A stretch of DNA of 45,454 nucleotides from contig JAOXYB010045836.1 of NCBI GenBank assembly GCA_028565635.1, positions 1 through 45,454 of the forward strand, read 5' to 3'. The position numbers were made by a program, and so were the translations under genes. The DNA comes from Phoronis ovalis (taxonomy: Eukaryota; Phoronida; Phoronidae). Position 1 is the first letter of the stretch; every line of letters starts with the position of its first letter. The notes under the pieces were generated by a model. The model searched no databases. It was not told the origin of the DNA and saw nothing but the letters and a program-made list of their open reading frames with translations. Of this stretch, positions 33,542 to 45,171 are shown in pieces.

Positions 33542-36500
33542 CAAAATGCAGTCAAAACAATGACAGAACAAGTCACAAGCAAATCGATAAATACGAACTG
33601 AATGTTCCGTCTCTAATTTACGAAATATATTTATATATCAAAGGCAAGCAGAGTCACTAACAATTTATACCATAGAATGTTTTCAATGCCTTCGACTGCA
33701 TGTCGCGCTCAAGCTCGGGAACTGTTGGTTCTGCTTCCGTAAAGTTTTCATAATTTTATAGTTTTCAAACCATAACGTTTACACCATTTAAAAACATGCC
33801 GCCTTTGCGATCTTGTTTTAGTAAGCACATTTGTATATAGATCGATCGAATGAGCGAAATTTACTCCGAGTCTGTCTTTGTATTAAATATCGTATTTTAA
33901 AATTTAATGTCAACACGCCCCACTGTTCCTGTATTCGTTTAGGTTTGTGAGTTGAAGCACTGCATCTAGAATGTTTTCCGGAATATCTCTATATTATTTT
34001 TAATAATCCAGTTTTTATTACTATCTCTCAGGACACCAACAGCAAGTACACAGTCTCATCGATGTGTGCTCCAAATATCATTGCGTAATTTTCTTAAAAT
34101 AATTTTTTTAAAGTATTACTTCATTATCCTTCGTATATCATTATCTTTTTTTAAGGTGTTCTGGTATAATTGAATAGATGCCATTTTCTTTTTTATCCCA
34201 ACAGGCAGGCTATTTGTGATTACACTTTTTTTTTCCTTTTGTTTGCTGCCTCATCATGCTTTTTCTCTCCTAAATATACACCGTATAATAAAATGGTGCT
34301 AATTATGAATCCAGAGATTAGGCAACAAATATATTAAGCGATTTCCTTCAGAAGCACTCGGGACAATGTTCTTTATACAACGGCGACTTTTTTCTTGCTA
34401 TCAGGTTACTTTCGTGCTAAGTCACTTACTTTATAAAGAATATAATGAACTAGGAATCCAATATTTACTGTATTACGTCTGGTGTCTGTCCTTTACACCA
34501 TGTAAATTATATTGTCTTCCATGCAAATCCACTAAATAAATGTGAGAACTGAAGCAGATTTAAGCACTAAACACATTGTATATTCCGATGCCAGCATAAC
34601 AGCCTTCGGTAATGGTTCTGATCGCGCGCTTAGTTAACTGAGTTATTATAATAATAGAATTAGAAACATTTTGCTCGAAAATGACGTATTCCTTGTCAGT
34701 TTGAGTTAATCAAGAAATTGAAGCTGTGAGTAAAAAGAAAATAATTTAATTACTGCTCACGTCGTAATTATAATTTCGTTTCTGTGTACTCCACCGGTCA
34801 ATGCTTCCTAGTTGTTGCTTAGTTATAATAGTCTCAGGTATATGTTAACGTCCAGAAGCAAATTTGATTTCTCTCATTACTTTTTCCATGTTTAAAGTTG
34901 CAGACGCTTGAGGTTAAATTTTGATCCCTAGCACTGTCATTGCAGCTATATGAAGGTATAATCTTTAAAAAAAGGTATTCTTTTAAAAAGTATCTAGAAT
35001 ATTATCTCTTGTTCTCCTTACGGATTTAGAGACAGAGTACATCACGGGAGTTTTCTTCACAGCATCCTCACAGGCATATGCGAAGTATATTTAAATCTGC
35101 GCATGTAACTTGAAATTCTTACTTGTGTTTATTATATCATGACATTTACATATGAGTTGATAGAACACAATATAACTTTGAGTATGTACATAACGATCAA
35201 TACATGCAATGCAGTCTAAATGAAAATAAATCTACAATACATGATTGTATATAAAGCGACAAATATCATGTTCCATAGAGATGTTATTTTAAGATTAGTA
35301 ATATTAAGAATCATTCAGTTCTCTTTAGTCTTTGAGTTACTAGCACGTTCTGAATGTAATTACACGATAATTGACAATCTAATAATACGTACGCACTGTA
35401 CTTTTTCATCAAACATTTTTTTCTTTTAAAGATAAAATAAATGTATGTGATAAAAAAGTAACAAGGGACTCATGAATAGCTCTAAATTATTTGGAACTTA
35501 TGTAATTAAAATTGAACGTGTCCCCCCAAGCCTATTAACTCAAGAATTATTTCCCAGAAGAGTAATTCCCAACCGATGATGACTCTAAGTTCACAGAATT
35601 ATTGCAGTAATTTATAATTATATTAAACTCAAATTTATACTTTTAATCCTTGAAGTACTAATCTATTGTTTAGTCCCATTTCTAGGGACTTTCTGTGAAA
35701 GTGTAAATATATTTCTAGGGAGTTCTAAGTGAAAAAGTGCTGTTCATCATATAAAACTTTTCTGTGTCAAGTAATTCTAACACCGTACGAAGCTGCTATC
35801 AAAGGGGATCCAGTTAATAACCGTCCGTGGTATTGCTTATATTTCAAACACCAATAAGGTAGACTCAACAGCTATTCGATTCCACGGTTGATTATAAAAT
35901 GCATTTATTACGGACACTCATGAGCTACGCGTTATGAATTAAAGTTGAATAACATTGTGATTACTGCTTGATTGTAATAAATTTTGTACAGGGAATTCAG
36001 AGCAGGAAGTCATGTAGTGAAAATCAATATATAAACTTTTATACTGTATTATATTATTTATACACTCATTCATTCGAGTTTTAATACAGATGATTAGTTG
36101 CAAGACATTTTACATAACTGGTACTGAGTGATAAAGTGGTTTTGAGGCGTGCACCAGACAGAGTTTGTAGTTTGAAGTAGATTTTTACAGTTGGCACACC
36201 GATAACACCGTATAATCAATAACCCGATTTACGACAGTTCATTGGTCAAAATTGTAATAGGTGCCGTAACAGCATGTGAGTGTGAAATACGGAGAAAGGG
36301 GCTTCAGCTCGTGATTCAGATACGTGTACTGTTGGTACACTTGCGCAGTTGTTTCTTGCTGCCTTGTTATAATGGGTAGACTATACACTCGGTTCTTCTC
36401 CTTTAGCATTACCTTATCAAGTTACTTTTTCTACAGTCAGAATATGTTATCTTAATTTAAAGTTCGAAAAATATAAATTGACATAGCATTAATTAGCCAA

Positions 36501-37171
36501 TTAATAGATCTACATAGCGACGTTCAGTAAAAGCCACAAGGTATATACTCAATTAAAATTTAGTGTTTCATTCACTATTTCTGAATATTTGATACAGTGA
36601 GAGTAAGAGTGCATCATGCAACAAATTCGTTAAAACATTTCAATCTACAATTCAATTTTGGTGCATTATTGAATGCTGAATGTTCTGCCTCTGTCTATCG
36701 TAGTATTTCCCTTGATTTGACATAATTATGTGTTCTGTGTCAAAACTCACGTTTACTTATTTGATTAACAGTGCCCTCTTATGGAATCATATTATTTCTT
36801 CTTTAACCTTATTATACTTCCCCAGTTGGCTATCTTTAGGGAGTAATTACAGATAATTAAAGCGCGGGCGAAGTGTTTCTTTTAGTTGAGATATGGTTGA
36901 GATATACATCCAAAATTACCCCAGCATAGATGTTATTAAAATTTGAAAAAATACAAATATCGTCTTTGTAAACATAAACGCCTATTTTTTTAATTGTTTA
37001 CCCTTTTATCTTGTTTAAGCCTGCTGTCGACTGAAAGTCAGACTATCTGCCAACTCTAACTTGACTTAAGACCACCTAGTGGAGAATAATAATACTATTG
37101 CACGGTGCTATCATTGTGAGGTACACTATGCTGTGTATTATGGTCGATATGTGAAAGTAGCGCTGTATGTT
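33542..37171. other. TMEM151 upstream region and intergenic sequence without genes
   Basis: 3.6 kb of AT-rich sequence. The TMEM151 5' UTR and promoter must lie in the first part but cannot be placed. Stray reading frames (for example 35220-35429) have no recognisable domain. I found no tRNA, intact gene or clear repeat. Confidence 0.6.
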
Positions 37172-37594
37172 ATATACCCGGGATAGGCACTCAAATCCCG
37201 GGCTCAAACATAAAGTGAATAATATGCTCGTTACCAAAATCGCGAGACAAGGGTATCTATTTGAGGATAAACGTCTATAGCGCTTACGCGTTCAGAGTAC
37301 GACAGCGGCAGTTTTGACCAAAAATGGTTACTTTTTGCTTTGATCTTGCTTACGGTTAATTTTTAGCGAGGAAAGTCTTGTTTAGAGGCAAATATACTTA
37401 GCGGACGGAGAGGTCCACGATTTTAGACGTGGTTCAGGGTGGAAAGATATTCCCCGTTTTTTTGCTTGTAAAATTTTAGTCTTGGGTAGAGTACTATTTC
37501 TGAGGGTGATCTTGTTTATTAGAGTCTTTTTTTCCAGACCATTCACGAGCATGGGTACCCACTGTATACCTGAGTGGCCCCCGGGGCTATACAC
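37172..37594. mobile_element. DNA-transposon remnant with CCCGGG inverted ends
   Basis: The start TATACCCGGGATAGGCACTC resembles the reverse complement of the end (TATAGCCCCGGGGGCCACTC). Flanks GTTATATA and GCTATACA agree at six of eight positions, which may be a decayed 8-bp target-site duplication. Near the right end it carries ACGAGCATGGGTACCC, also present in the subterminal part of the element at 39408, so the two families are related. No coding capacity. Confidence 0.6.
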
Positions 37595-39399
37595 TGGAAC
37601 GATATTACTAGCAGAGTAAATTTCCACAGGACACAGTGAACGAATGACGAACGCATGCAGGAGATGAGCGGATAGACTTATTATATAAAAACGATTGATA
37701 AATTGGTTGTAATATTAATCTTTGTGCAATAACTTACCTCGGTCTGTGATTGGTTTTCAAACATCATGATACACAATTGTCATCAAACCAGTTCTTTAAA
37801 ACGTTATAAATCAATTACTCTGTGTAAATTATCCATTCCCACTGTTGTGATAGTCCACAGGCAAGAAATTCAATTAAAAATAGATATAATCTCCGAGGAT
37901 GAAGTTAAGACTGGAGAATAAGTATATTCCCACTGTAAAATACGACGTGTTTGACTGTAGTCACCTCTGAGTATTTCATTTGTATTTGTGATGTGTAGTT
38001 GGTTTAATTTCCAGATAAAACACTATTAGAATTCATTTCATTACTTTTATGTCTATTTGTGTTTTATCGTGAATTAATCAAATTTCATTGATGTAGATTT
38101 TTTCCGTGATTAAGTAATTAAGTAATCTACTCACGTGGAATTGACTAGTATAAAAAAGATAAATGCATGCAATATTATTCCGAAAGATACAGCTGTCTAT
38201 TGCGTTAAATATCCTTATTTTGGGATGCACGTTTAGTTTGATTTGATTAATATTATAATTATAATTTATTTAAGTTAGTATTGTGTTAGCATAAAGAGAC
38301 TTTTGTTATTGTAGAATTGTCTTATTGATTTTCATTGTAAATTGTTAATTTAGATTCTCAGCATTCATTGTTGTTTTACTGAAGCAGTTTATTAATTTCT
38401 TAGTGATCTAAATCCTTATATCTCAAACTCTCGATTATCCATTTTTAAAGCGGCCAATTAATAACTGTGTTAGAAATGTATTATTATTATTTATTATTAT
38501 GAGAAATTTGTAATAGACGAATATAAATTTATAACACGACTCTTATAAAATAAATACTATCTAAACCCTGGCTTTTTAAATTAAAAGAATAAATGCATGG
38601 TGTGACGAGGCTATCATTTGTAATGAATAAGAATGAATCTGATGAAAGTCGAAAGGCCGAAACGTTGAAAAAAAATGTATTTTCTTACTTTCAGTTGAAT
38701 GAAAATCGACTAAAAATTACATGTTACGCGGATATAAATATATTACTATTTATCTAATGAAGGGTTGTAAGAACTATATTTGATTGCTATTTGCTATTTG
38801 TTATCGAATTGCTTTTTAAAAACTGTATTACTTATTACTTGTCATCCCTCTATTGTGAAAATAAAGTAGTCCAAGCCATTAAGCAGACGAGAATTGGGTA
38901 ACACGAAAATATATAGAATCATTCTTAAAATCATAAGTAAAAATATTAACTATTCGGTAATGTTCATGGTTCCGATAGTGTTTAAAGATGATAAAACGCA
39001 AAAAAGTGTTTGTAAAATGCCGTCATAAAATAGGTATATTGAGATTTTTGTAAAGTTCATATCCGTTAAAAATAAATACCATGTTTGATTGTGATCCTAC
39101 ACTTCATTTTTCATGACTACCATCGATTTGGAGCGATTTAGCATGGTTCTGAAGTTGAAGAACTATGATTTGAACAGAAAGCAGGTAAGATCTGATAAAA
39201 CTTAGATTAAAGTCAGGAATTCCGTGATAAAGCCTAAGAAGGTGCTATGCTAGGGTAACGTATTCATGAAGAACAAATGCAAGGTAACTGTAGGTGATGG
39301 TAAAGAGGTGTTAAATAAATATAAAATTGGTACCGTATAGTAAAAACGGGAAATGAAAAGCGTTCATGCCATAAAGAGCAACACAGTCCCTATTGAATG
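37595..39399. other. Intergenic sequence; hammerhead-like core at 38639
   Basis: AT-rich and without genes. At 38639-38666 the sequence CTGATGA...GAAAC with a GAAA loop between resembles a hammerhead ribozyme core, but stem II has only about three pairs and no convincing stem I was found. Confidence 0.5.
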
Positions 39400-39407
39400 A
39401 GAGTGTC

Positions 39408-39877
39408 GCCGGGGGGCTCACTTAAAAAAAAGTCGCGTACGCATGCTTGTCCGAAAAAACGGGGGTAAGGGCTACCTTTTTCGCCGTTCGACGGCGGAAA
39501 ACTACATTTAGGGGCATGTTTTTGGCAAATGTAACTTCTCGTTTAGGGGTTGGTTTTTCACGTACACCTCCCGTTTAGGGGTCCTTTTTTCAGTGGGAGC
39601 AGCGAGCATTACCTTTTGGCGACCATTTTGCATTTTTTTTTAAATTTAGTATATTATTTTGTTTTGACGACGTTTTTTGTTTTCTTTGAGAACCGTTTTT
39701 TTTTTTTTGGTTGTTAATTTTTATGAAAAAACTTCCCGTTTTAATAGGGATACCTTTCTCAGTAAAATCCCCCGGTTAGAGGTGGTATTTTGATCCTCCA
39801 CTTTCCGTTTTGGGGGTTTATTTTGCACCCTACGGACGAGCATGGGTACCCGACTTTTTTCAAATGAGCCCCCCGGG
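39408..39877 (-). mobile_element. Non-autonomous DNA transposon (MITE), copy 1, with 8-bp TSD AGAGTGTC
   Basis: It is flanked by perfect direct repeats AGAGTGTC (39400-39407 and 39878-39885). The ends are long imperfect inverted repeats: CCGGGGGGCTCACTT with GTACGCATGCTTGTCC on the left, and GGACGAGCATGGGTACCCGAC with GAGCCCCCCGG on the right. Inside are degenerate copies of CTTCCCGTTTAGGGG. It is the same family as 43657..44150 but inverted relative to it. No transposase is encoded. An 8-bp duplication is typical of hAT and a few other superfamilies. Confidence 0.85.
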
Positions 39878-39885
39878 AGAGTGTC

Positions 39886-40503
39886 CCCCTGGAGTTTACC
39901 TGGCTCATCCCATTCAAATTATTGTTCGATAACCTATGTATGGGAAAGGGAAACTTCATTATAGAATAAGTAAGCTCTGAATTTTAATTAGAGTGATTAA
40001 CCATGGCTCCACAAAATCATGAGACCTGGCTTGACCCCGGCCCGCTGTCAGCAGTTCGGTTCCAGCACCAATGCTTGGAGTAAACTTTGAAGTAACTATC
40101 TCTCAAATCTCAAATGTTCAGATACTAGTAGACTGGAGAAACTCAAAAGTTTCAAACCAAGCCAATTTGTTCAAATATTGAGTTATTTAAAAGTTGAGTC
40201 AAAGTTCACCGAAGGAAATTTTACTAAATTTTGAAGTCATGATTTAAAATCATTTTATAAAAGCATGGGACATGGTGTCCAAAAAATTATTGTTGTGTTT
40301 AGAAGTTAGAATTTATTATTTTCTTTGAACAGACCCACATTTGTAAATTTTAGTATAAATTTTATATCTTCTTTCATACATCATTGGTGTAGGCATGAGT
40401 TATGATTAACAAAAAATAAAAAATGTTGTTTCGCAAATCACAAAAATAAATTTTGGCTATCATAAATATACCCATCAGATCACTTCTCGTGTTATTTTTT
40501 CAG
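39886..40503. other. Intergenic sequence, nothing recognised
   Basis: AT-rich sequence between the first MITE copy and the decayed gene copy. No feature is supported. Confidence 0.6.
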
Positions 40504-42880
40504 AAATTATATATTGCTTTTTGTGAATTATGTTTTTACGAAAGAGTGTTAAATGCTGAAATGGCGGTTGATTTTAAAAGTATATTAAGAATACCAGGTG
40601 TCACTCCATCATTCTTACAAAATTTATTTCGTCACGCTACAAGTTTCTACAATGCAGCACCATGGGCTAGATAACTTGTTAAAAATATGTTTTAGTGTAA
40701 TCGTGTCACATTAATAGTAAAAGGCATTTAACAGTATACAATAATCGGCCTGATTCCACACGATTTAAATTAAATTTGAAGCTTGTTGCTATCTGGTGGT
40801 CAAATATACCCAGCTAATATAAAAATGTTTGTTAATCAGTGTTACTGCCAATACTGCAATCTTAGAAAATCTGTTCTATTTCTGTGCTAACATTGTCCAA
40901 TTTAAAGGTAAAAATTGAATAGACTCCTTTTTCAACCTAGATCTTAGCCAGGTAGTTGACCCACCATATGACCTTCGTGCTCAAGTGCTGCATGTGAGCT
41001 GGACTGAAAAATAAAAAAGTATTACTTTTAATCCAAGTTTCAATGCTTTCAGTCAGACACTAACGTGGAGAATGCATAACCAAATTATGAAACAATCTGA
41101 TAAACTATGTATTTTTCATTGTACAATACTTGAAACGATTTTGTTTATTGTTACAGATGTTGCAGCAGACATGTTACTCGTCTAGAAGCATATGACAGTG
41201 TGCGCGTTTGTCATTTAGTAGGAGAGTCGGGTTGTGACTATGGGATTATATTGTGGACAAGTTTTTAAAATTTTTCTAAGCTAACATCAGGTCGCTAAAC
41301 CCAAACTGATGCCATATTAATTATCAGGTATGATTTTCAAGTTACTGAAGTATCACAATAAGTGATAACGATTTTATATATCTTCCACAGAAACAAAATG
41401 TTAAATACTTCAGGAATTTCCCATTGCAAAACACTGTCTGGGTCTTACCAGCTGGATTTTCACTAAAGTCCAACTTGCATGTGAGTACTACATAGTAAAA
41501 TTCTTTTCTTATTAGGCCTAAAAAAGTATATTTAAAAAAATAGTATAGGTAAGCAGTTTCTTTTTTTCAAGCAAAACCTAGAAGGCAATCAAAAGAATAT
41601 CAATAAAGTTATTTGCTCAGAAATATGCAAAAAAATATTTTGCAAAGCTAAAAAAAAAAAATCAATATAACCCAAACTTAAGTTTGTGGGAGTATAAATG
41701 CAACAATAAATGTATCAAGTTAGAAGTTTAAAGCAGCAAAAAACATTTTATACCAAACTATTCTGGCAATGAAGTTTTAAAAATATATATATCTCATAGC
41801 ATATTTTGAATTGATAATTTAATTTTTATTAAACAAATTGTTTATAGTCAGAGTTGGTATATATTAATAAGTAGCATTGCTAATAAACAATCAAACTTAA
41901 AAGCATTAATGCCCGGATGACGTAATGTATTAGACTTTCTAACTTTAGGTTCACTGATTGGTATTAGTTTTGAGCGATATTCTGGAAGTTGTCCTACAGT
42001 CACACTGATGCGCAAGCTCAAACTCACAATTCCAGAAGGCGTCTTCCCAGAATTCACCAACTATCGTCGATCGTTCAAAATAAGCCTCCTTGATTTACGT
42101 CTTTTGGAGGCAGTTTCGGCTACACTACCAAAGTTCCACGAGGAAAACATGGTAAGGTTGAATCCGTATGGCTTCAAGAAAACTGAAGTAACCACTGAAA
42201 TGAAGAATGGATTTAAGAAAAATATTAAATATCCTGCAGCTGCATGGTGATTTAAATGGCCGTGATGGTCGTGTTATTCATCCTGGTTATGTTACAGTAT
42301 AGGCTCCACCACCGGAATCTTGTCATACAGCTGATGAAATAATTGATTACTATGAAAAGCACATATGCCAGCTCGTTTACTTCCAGAATAAAAAAATTGG
42401 AGTTAAACAATACTGCTCAATTGCGGAAATGTTTAAAATCTTGAAACTAGATATTTGCGGCTGCATAGAACGTCAAGAGTTATTACAAGCTGCTGAAGAG
42501 TTTCGGAAAACGATGCTGTGCAGCAACTCAGCAAGTACGAATTAGCACACATGTACATGTATGGCTCAGCAAATGCCAAATGGAAGCTTTGTACGGGGCG
42601 TACACCAGAAGCACTTTGGAAACCATTGATCTAGGTGAAGAGATTATTAACAGGAAGGAGGATTTTATGGAAGTTATAGATACTTTTTACTTGATCTGAT
42701 GTTGGAAATGGATATGTATGATGATGCTTTGAAGTTGATGAAGAAATATCCAAGAAATTGGTCTGTTGAATGGTTTTGGACGACAGATAATGTAGAGAAC
42801 CAAAGGTGGTACTAGTACATCAAAAGTTGCTTTATCTGCATTGAAACAAGCTATTAGTCAAAACCCATATGATACTAAAT
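40504..42880 (+). pseudogene. Decayed copy of a TPR-type protein gene
   Basis: Coding-like fragments occur in order on the plus strand, with stops and frame changes. A fragment after TTTTTTCAG ends FRHATSFYNAAPWAR then stop (40504-40673). HVTRLEAYDSVRVCHLVGES lies at about 41173-41232. KLTIPEGVFPEFTNYRRSF lies at 42017-42073. ADEIIDYYEKHICQLVYFQN starts at about 42331. EEIINRKEDFMEVIDTFY then shifts frame to LMLEMDMYDDALKLMKKYPR and WSVEWFW (about 42640-42780), followed by ALKQAISQNPYDTKY (42839-42883). The 'DDALKLMKKYP..WSVEW...ALKQAISQNP' pattern resembles TPR proteins in which a helical repeat is followed by an 'A(L)xxAIxxNPxVxxYL' block, as in the ST7 family and bacterial relatives. The resemblance is from memory and weak. 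No continuous product is possible. Confidence 0.5.
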
Positions 42881-42899
42881 ATTAGAATGCCTTCTAATA

Positions 42900-43640
42900 T
42901 TAAACGAGGTTATACAATTTTGCTAACTGTTTGGATATACTCTCTGGCTGTATCAATATGGTGTTGTATGGATGTCAACATCTTAGATGTATTTTGAGAT
43001 ATTTGCTTTGATAAAGAACGAAGTAGTAAATCTTGATACATATGAGAAGATTATATACTCTCATTGATACAACTGCTATAATGACAATACATAAAATGTA
43101 TTCAAGGGTTGTTGGATGATTTTTTTCAGAAGTGAGGTTTTGTTTTTATATACATTGATCGGTGAATAGCAACGATAAAAGGACCCCTTCTATAGAAACA
43201 GCTGTTTCAAATCTGGACTGTCATATAGAAATTGAGAGAAAATGTGAAATTTATTGTGTACCCTAGCGTTCAAAAGAATAAAAATGATCAGAAAGCACAA
43301 ACTAGTTGTATTTACTGATAAAATCACTTATCTGAGTATTTTGTTTACTGTTAAAGTTTTGTTTACTGTTAAAGTTTTATTTACTGGTATATTTTCCAAA
43401 TATTAATGTTTAGTTTAGTAACATTCATCAAGTTATAAGTTTTGTAATAGATGACCATTGTACTGTACTGTTTCACACTGCATGAATCCTGGTTAGCTCC
43501 TAGTGATGTTGAGCATGTGGAAAATGCAATTAGCAAATAAAAGTCCCCTTATGATGTTTCTGAGCTAAACTATCAAAGAATAGTTAGAAGTCAAAAAAGT
43601 TAATTAAATACTAGTTGCATGAAAGACCATGCACATTAGA
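42900..43640. other. Intergenic sequence, nothing recognised
   Basis: AT-rich sequence between the decayed gene copy and the second MITE. It contains a short GTTTTGTTTACTGTTAAA direct repeat (about 43340-43380). Confidence 0.55.
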
Positions 43641-43656
43641 AGTGGAATGTATTAAC

Positions 43657-44150
43657 CCCGGGGAGCTAACTTGAACGGAAGTCGGGTACCCATGCTCGTC
43701 CGTAGGGTTCAAAATAAGCCCCTAAACGGGAAGTAGAGGATCAAAATACCACCCCTAAACGGGAAGATTTTGCTCAAAAAGGTACCCCTAAACGGGAAGT
43801 TTTCTCTGAAAAATTAACAACCAAAAAAACGGTTCTCAAAAAAATCGACAAGCAAAAAAAAAAAAAGTCGTCAAAACAAAATAATACACTAAATTTTAAA
43901 AAAAATGCAAAATGGTCGCTAAAAGGTAATTCTCGCTGCTCCCACTGAAAAAAGGAGCCCTAAACGGGAGGTGTACGTGAAAAAACAACCCCTAAACGGG
44001 AAGTTACATTTGCCAAAAACATATACCCCTATGTGCTTTTCCTAAACGGGGTTCCCGGGAACCCCGTGGAACGGCTAAAAAGGTACCCCATACCCCCGTT
44101 TTTTTGGACAAGCATGCGTACCCGACTTCCCTTCAAGTTAGCTCCCCGGA
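43657..44150 (+). mobile_element. Non-autonomous DNA transposon (MITE), copy 2, with 8-bp TSD GTATTAAC
   Basis: It is flanked by perfect GTATTAAC repeats (43649-43656 and 44151-44158). Terminal inverted repeats of about 45 bp: CCCGGGGAGCTAACTTGAA then GGAAGTCGGGTACCCATGC on the left, matched by the reverse complement of GTACCCGACTTCCCTTCAAG then TTAGCTCCCCGGA on the right. Inside are six copies of CCCTAAACGGG, five of them in two clusters spaced 33-34 bp (43721, 43753, 43787 and 43958, 43991), plus one at 44041. No transposase is encoded. Confidence 0.9.
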
Positions 44151-44159
44151 GTATTAACT

Positions 44160-45048
44160 TAAAACCAAGGATTTCTATAGTGCATTGCTTACCGTTTCTG
44201 ACCTGTCTTTTTCATAATTATATAGTTGTTTATAAACAATGTACACATTGAAAAGTTATGAAGGTGTGTAACCCTGAATGTAATGCTTGATGTTGGGCTT
44301 GAGTTATAGCCCAGAATGATGTACTATCTACTAGTTGTCACGCTATCTTTTATTGAATTTGATAACTACATGTATGCAGGTGATTGTTAATAAACTTGTT
44401 TGTCTTATGAGGTTGTATCCCGGTTGTATCACATGGCAGTATTTTTCATTGTAAGTACCGTATAGTATGGAATATATAATTGTATGTATCCTATCTATCT
44501 TCCAGTTGCATTGCTATTGTATACCTCAAGAATTTGAGGATTCTTATATGAATGTATGTTGGTGTGCAAATAATATATTGCCGCGAATCCGTGTACTATA
44601 TGGTTGGTCTGAAAAAAAGAATACAGTGATACAAAAGTTTGTTTATTTTAGATAGACATTTTCTACATTTTTCTGGACAGTACAACCGATATATCTTGTA
44701 AAAACAAACGTGAAGTGTCGTAGTCTGATTTATTTTGATGCGAAACAGATGTGGCGTAACAATAATATTTGTTACTATTACAACAATTGCGACCCATAGG
44801 TGGCGATCATTTACGGCTCAACACAATTGCGTCTAATTGATATAAACCGCGTTCATGCAAACATTCTTCGTGCCACATACAGTTTATCTATAGTCCGCTA
44901 AGCAAAGCAAGCTTCCTGGCGATATAGAATTCAGAATGAGTAGATAGAATGATAAAATAGCCGTGGTAGGTGACGATGTCACAAAACAGCAAAATATAGA
45001 TTATACAGTATCATATCACGCCATAAATAAAGTGGCTTGTGTGGGGTT
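44160..45048. other. Intergenic sequence, no gene seen
   Basis: AT-rich sequence with short chance reading frames only (for example 44467-44655). Confidence 0.6.
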
Positions 45049-45049
45049 T

Positions 45050-45171
45050 ATCCCGGGGGGTGCTTGACAAAAAAAGTTGGTAGAGGTGTGCGGCCGCCCA
45101 TGGTAAAAAAATGGGACCTATTGGGCGGCACATATATATAGCGACTTTGAATGACAGTACCCCCGGGATAT
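45050..45171. mobile_element. Short foldback MITE with CCCGGGGG ends
   Basis: TATCCCGGGGGGTGCTTGACA on the left and the reverse complement of the right end (TATCCCGGGGGTACTGTCA) form inverted ends of about 19 bp. The centre is itself a hairpin: GTGCGGCCGCCCA pairs with TGGGCGGCAC apart from a small bulge, around an A-rich loop. Reading frames through it (45011-45286) are by-products of the element. Confidence 0.65.

Noticed and set aside
43721-44050. CCCTAAA words considered as interstitial telomere repeats
   Set aside because: They are 33 bp apart, always followed by CGGG, and belong to a MITE with clear ends; they are not tandem hexamers or heptamers.
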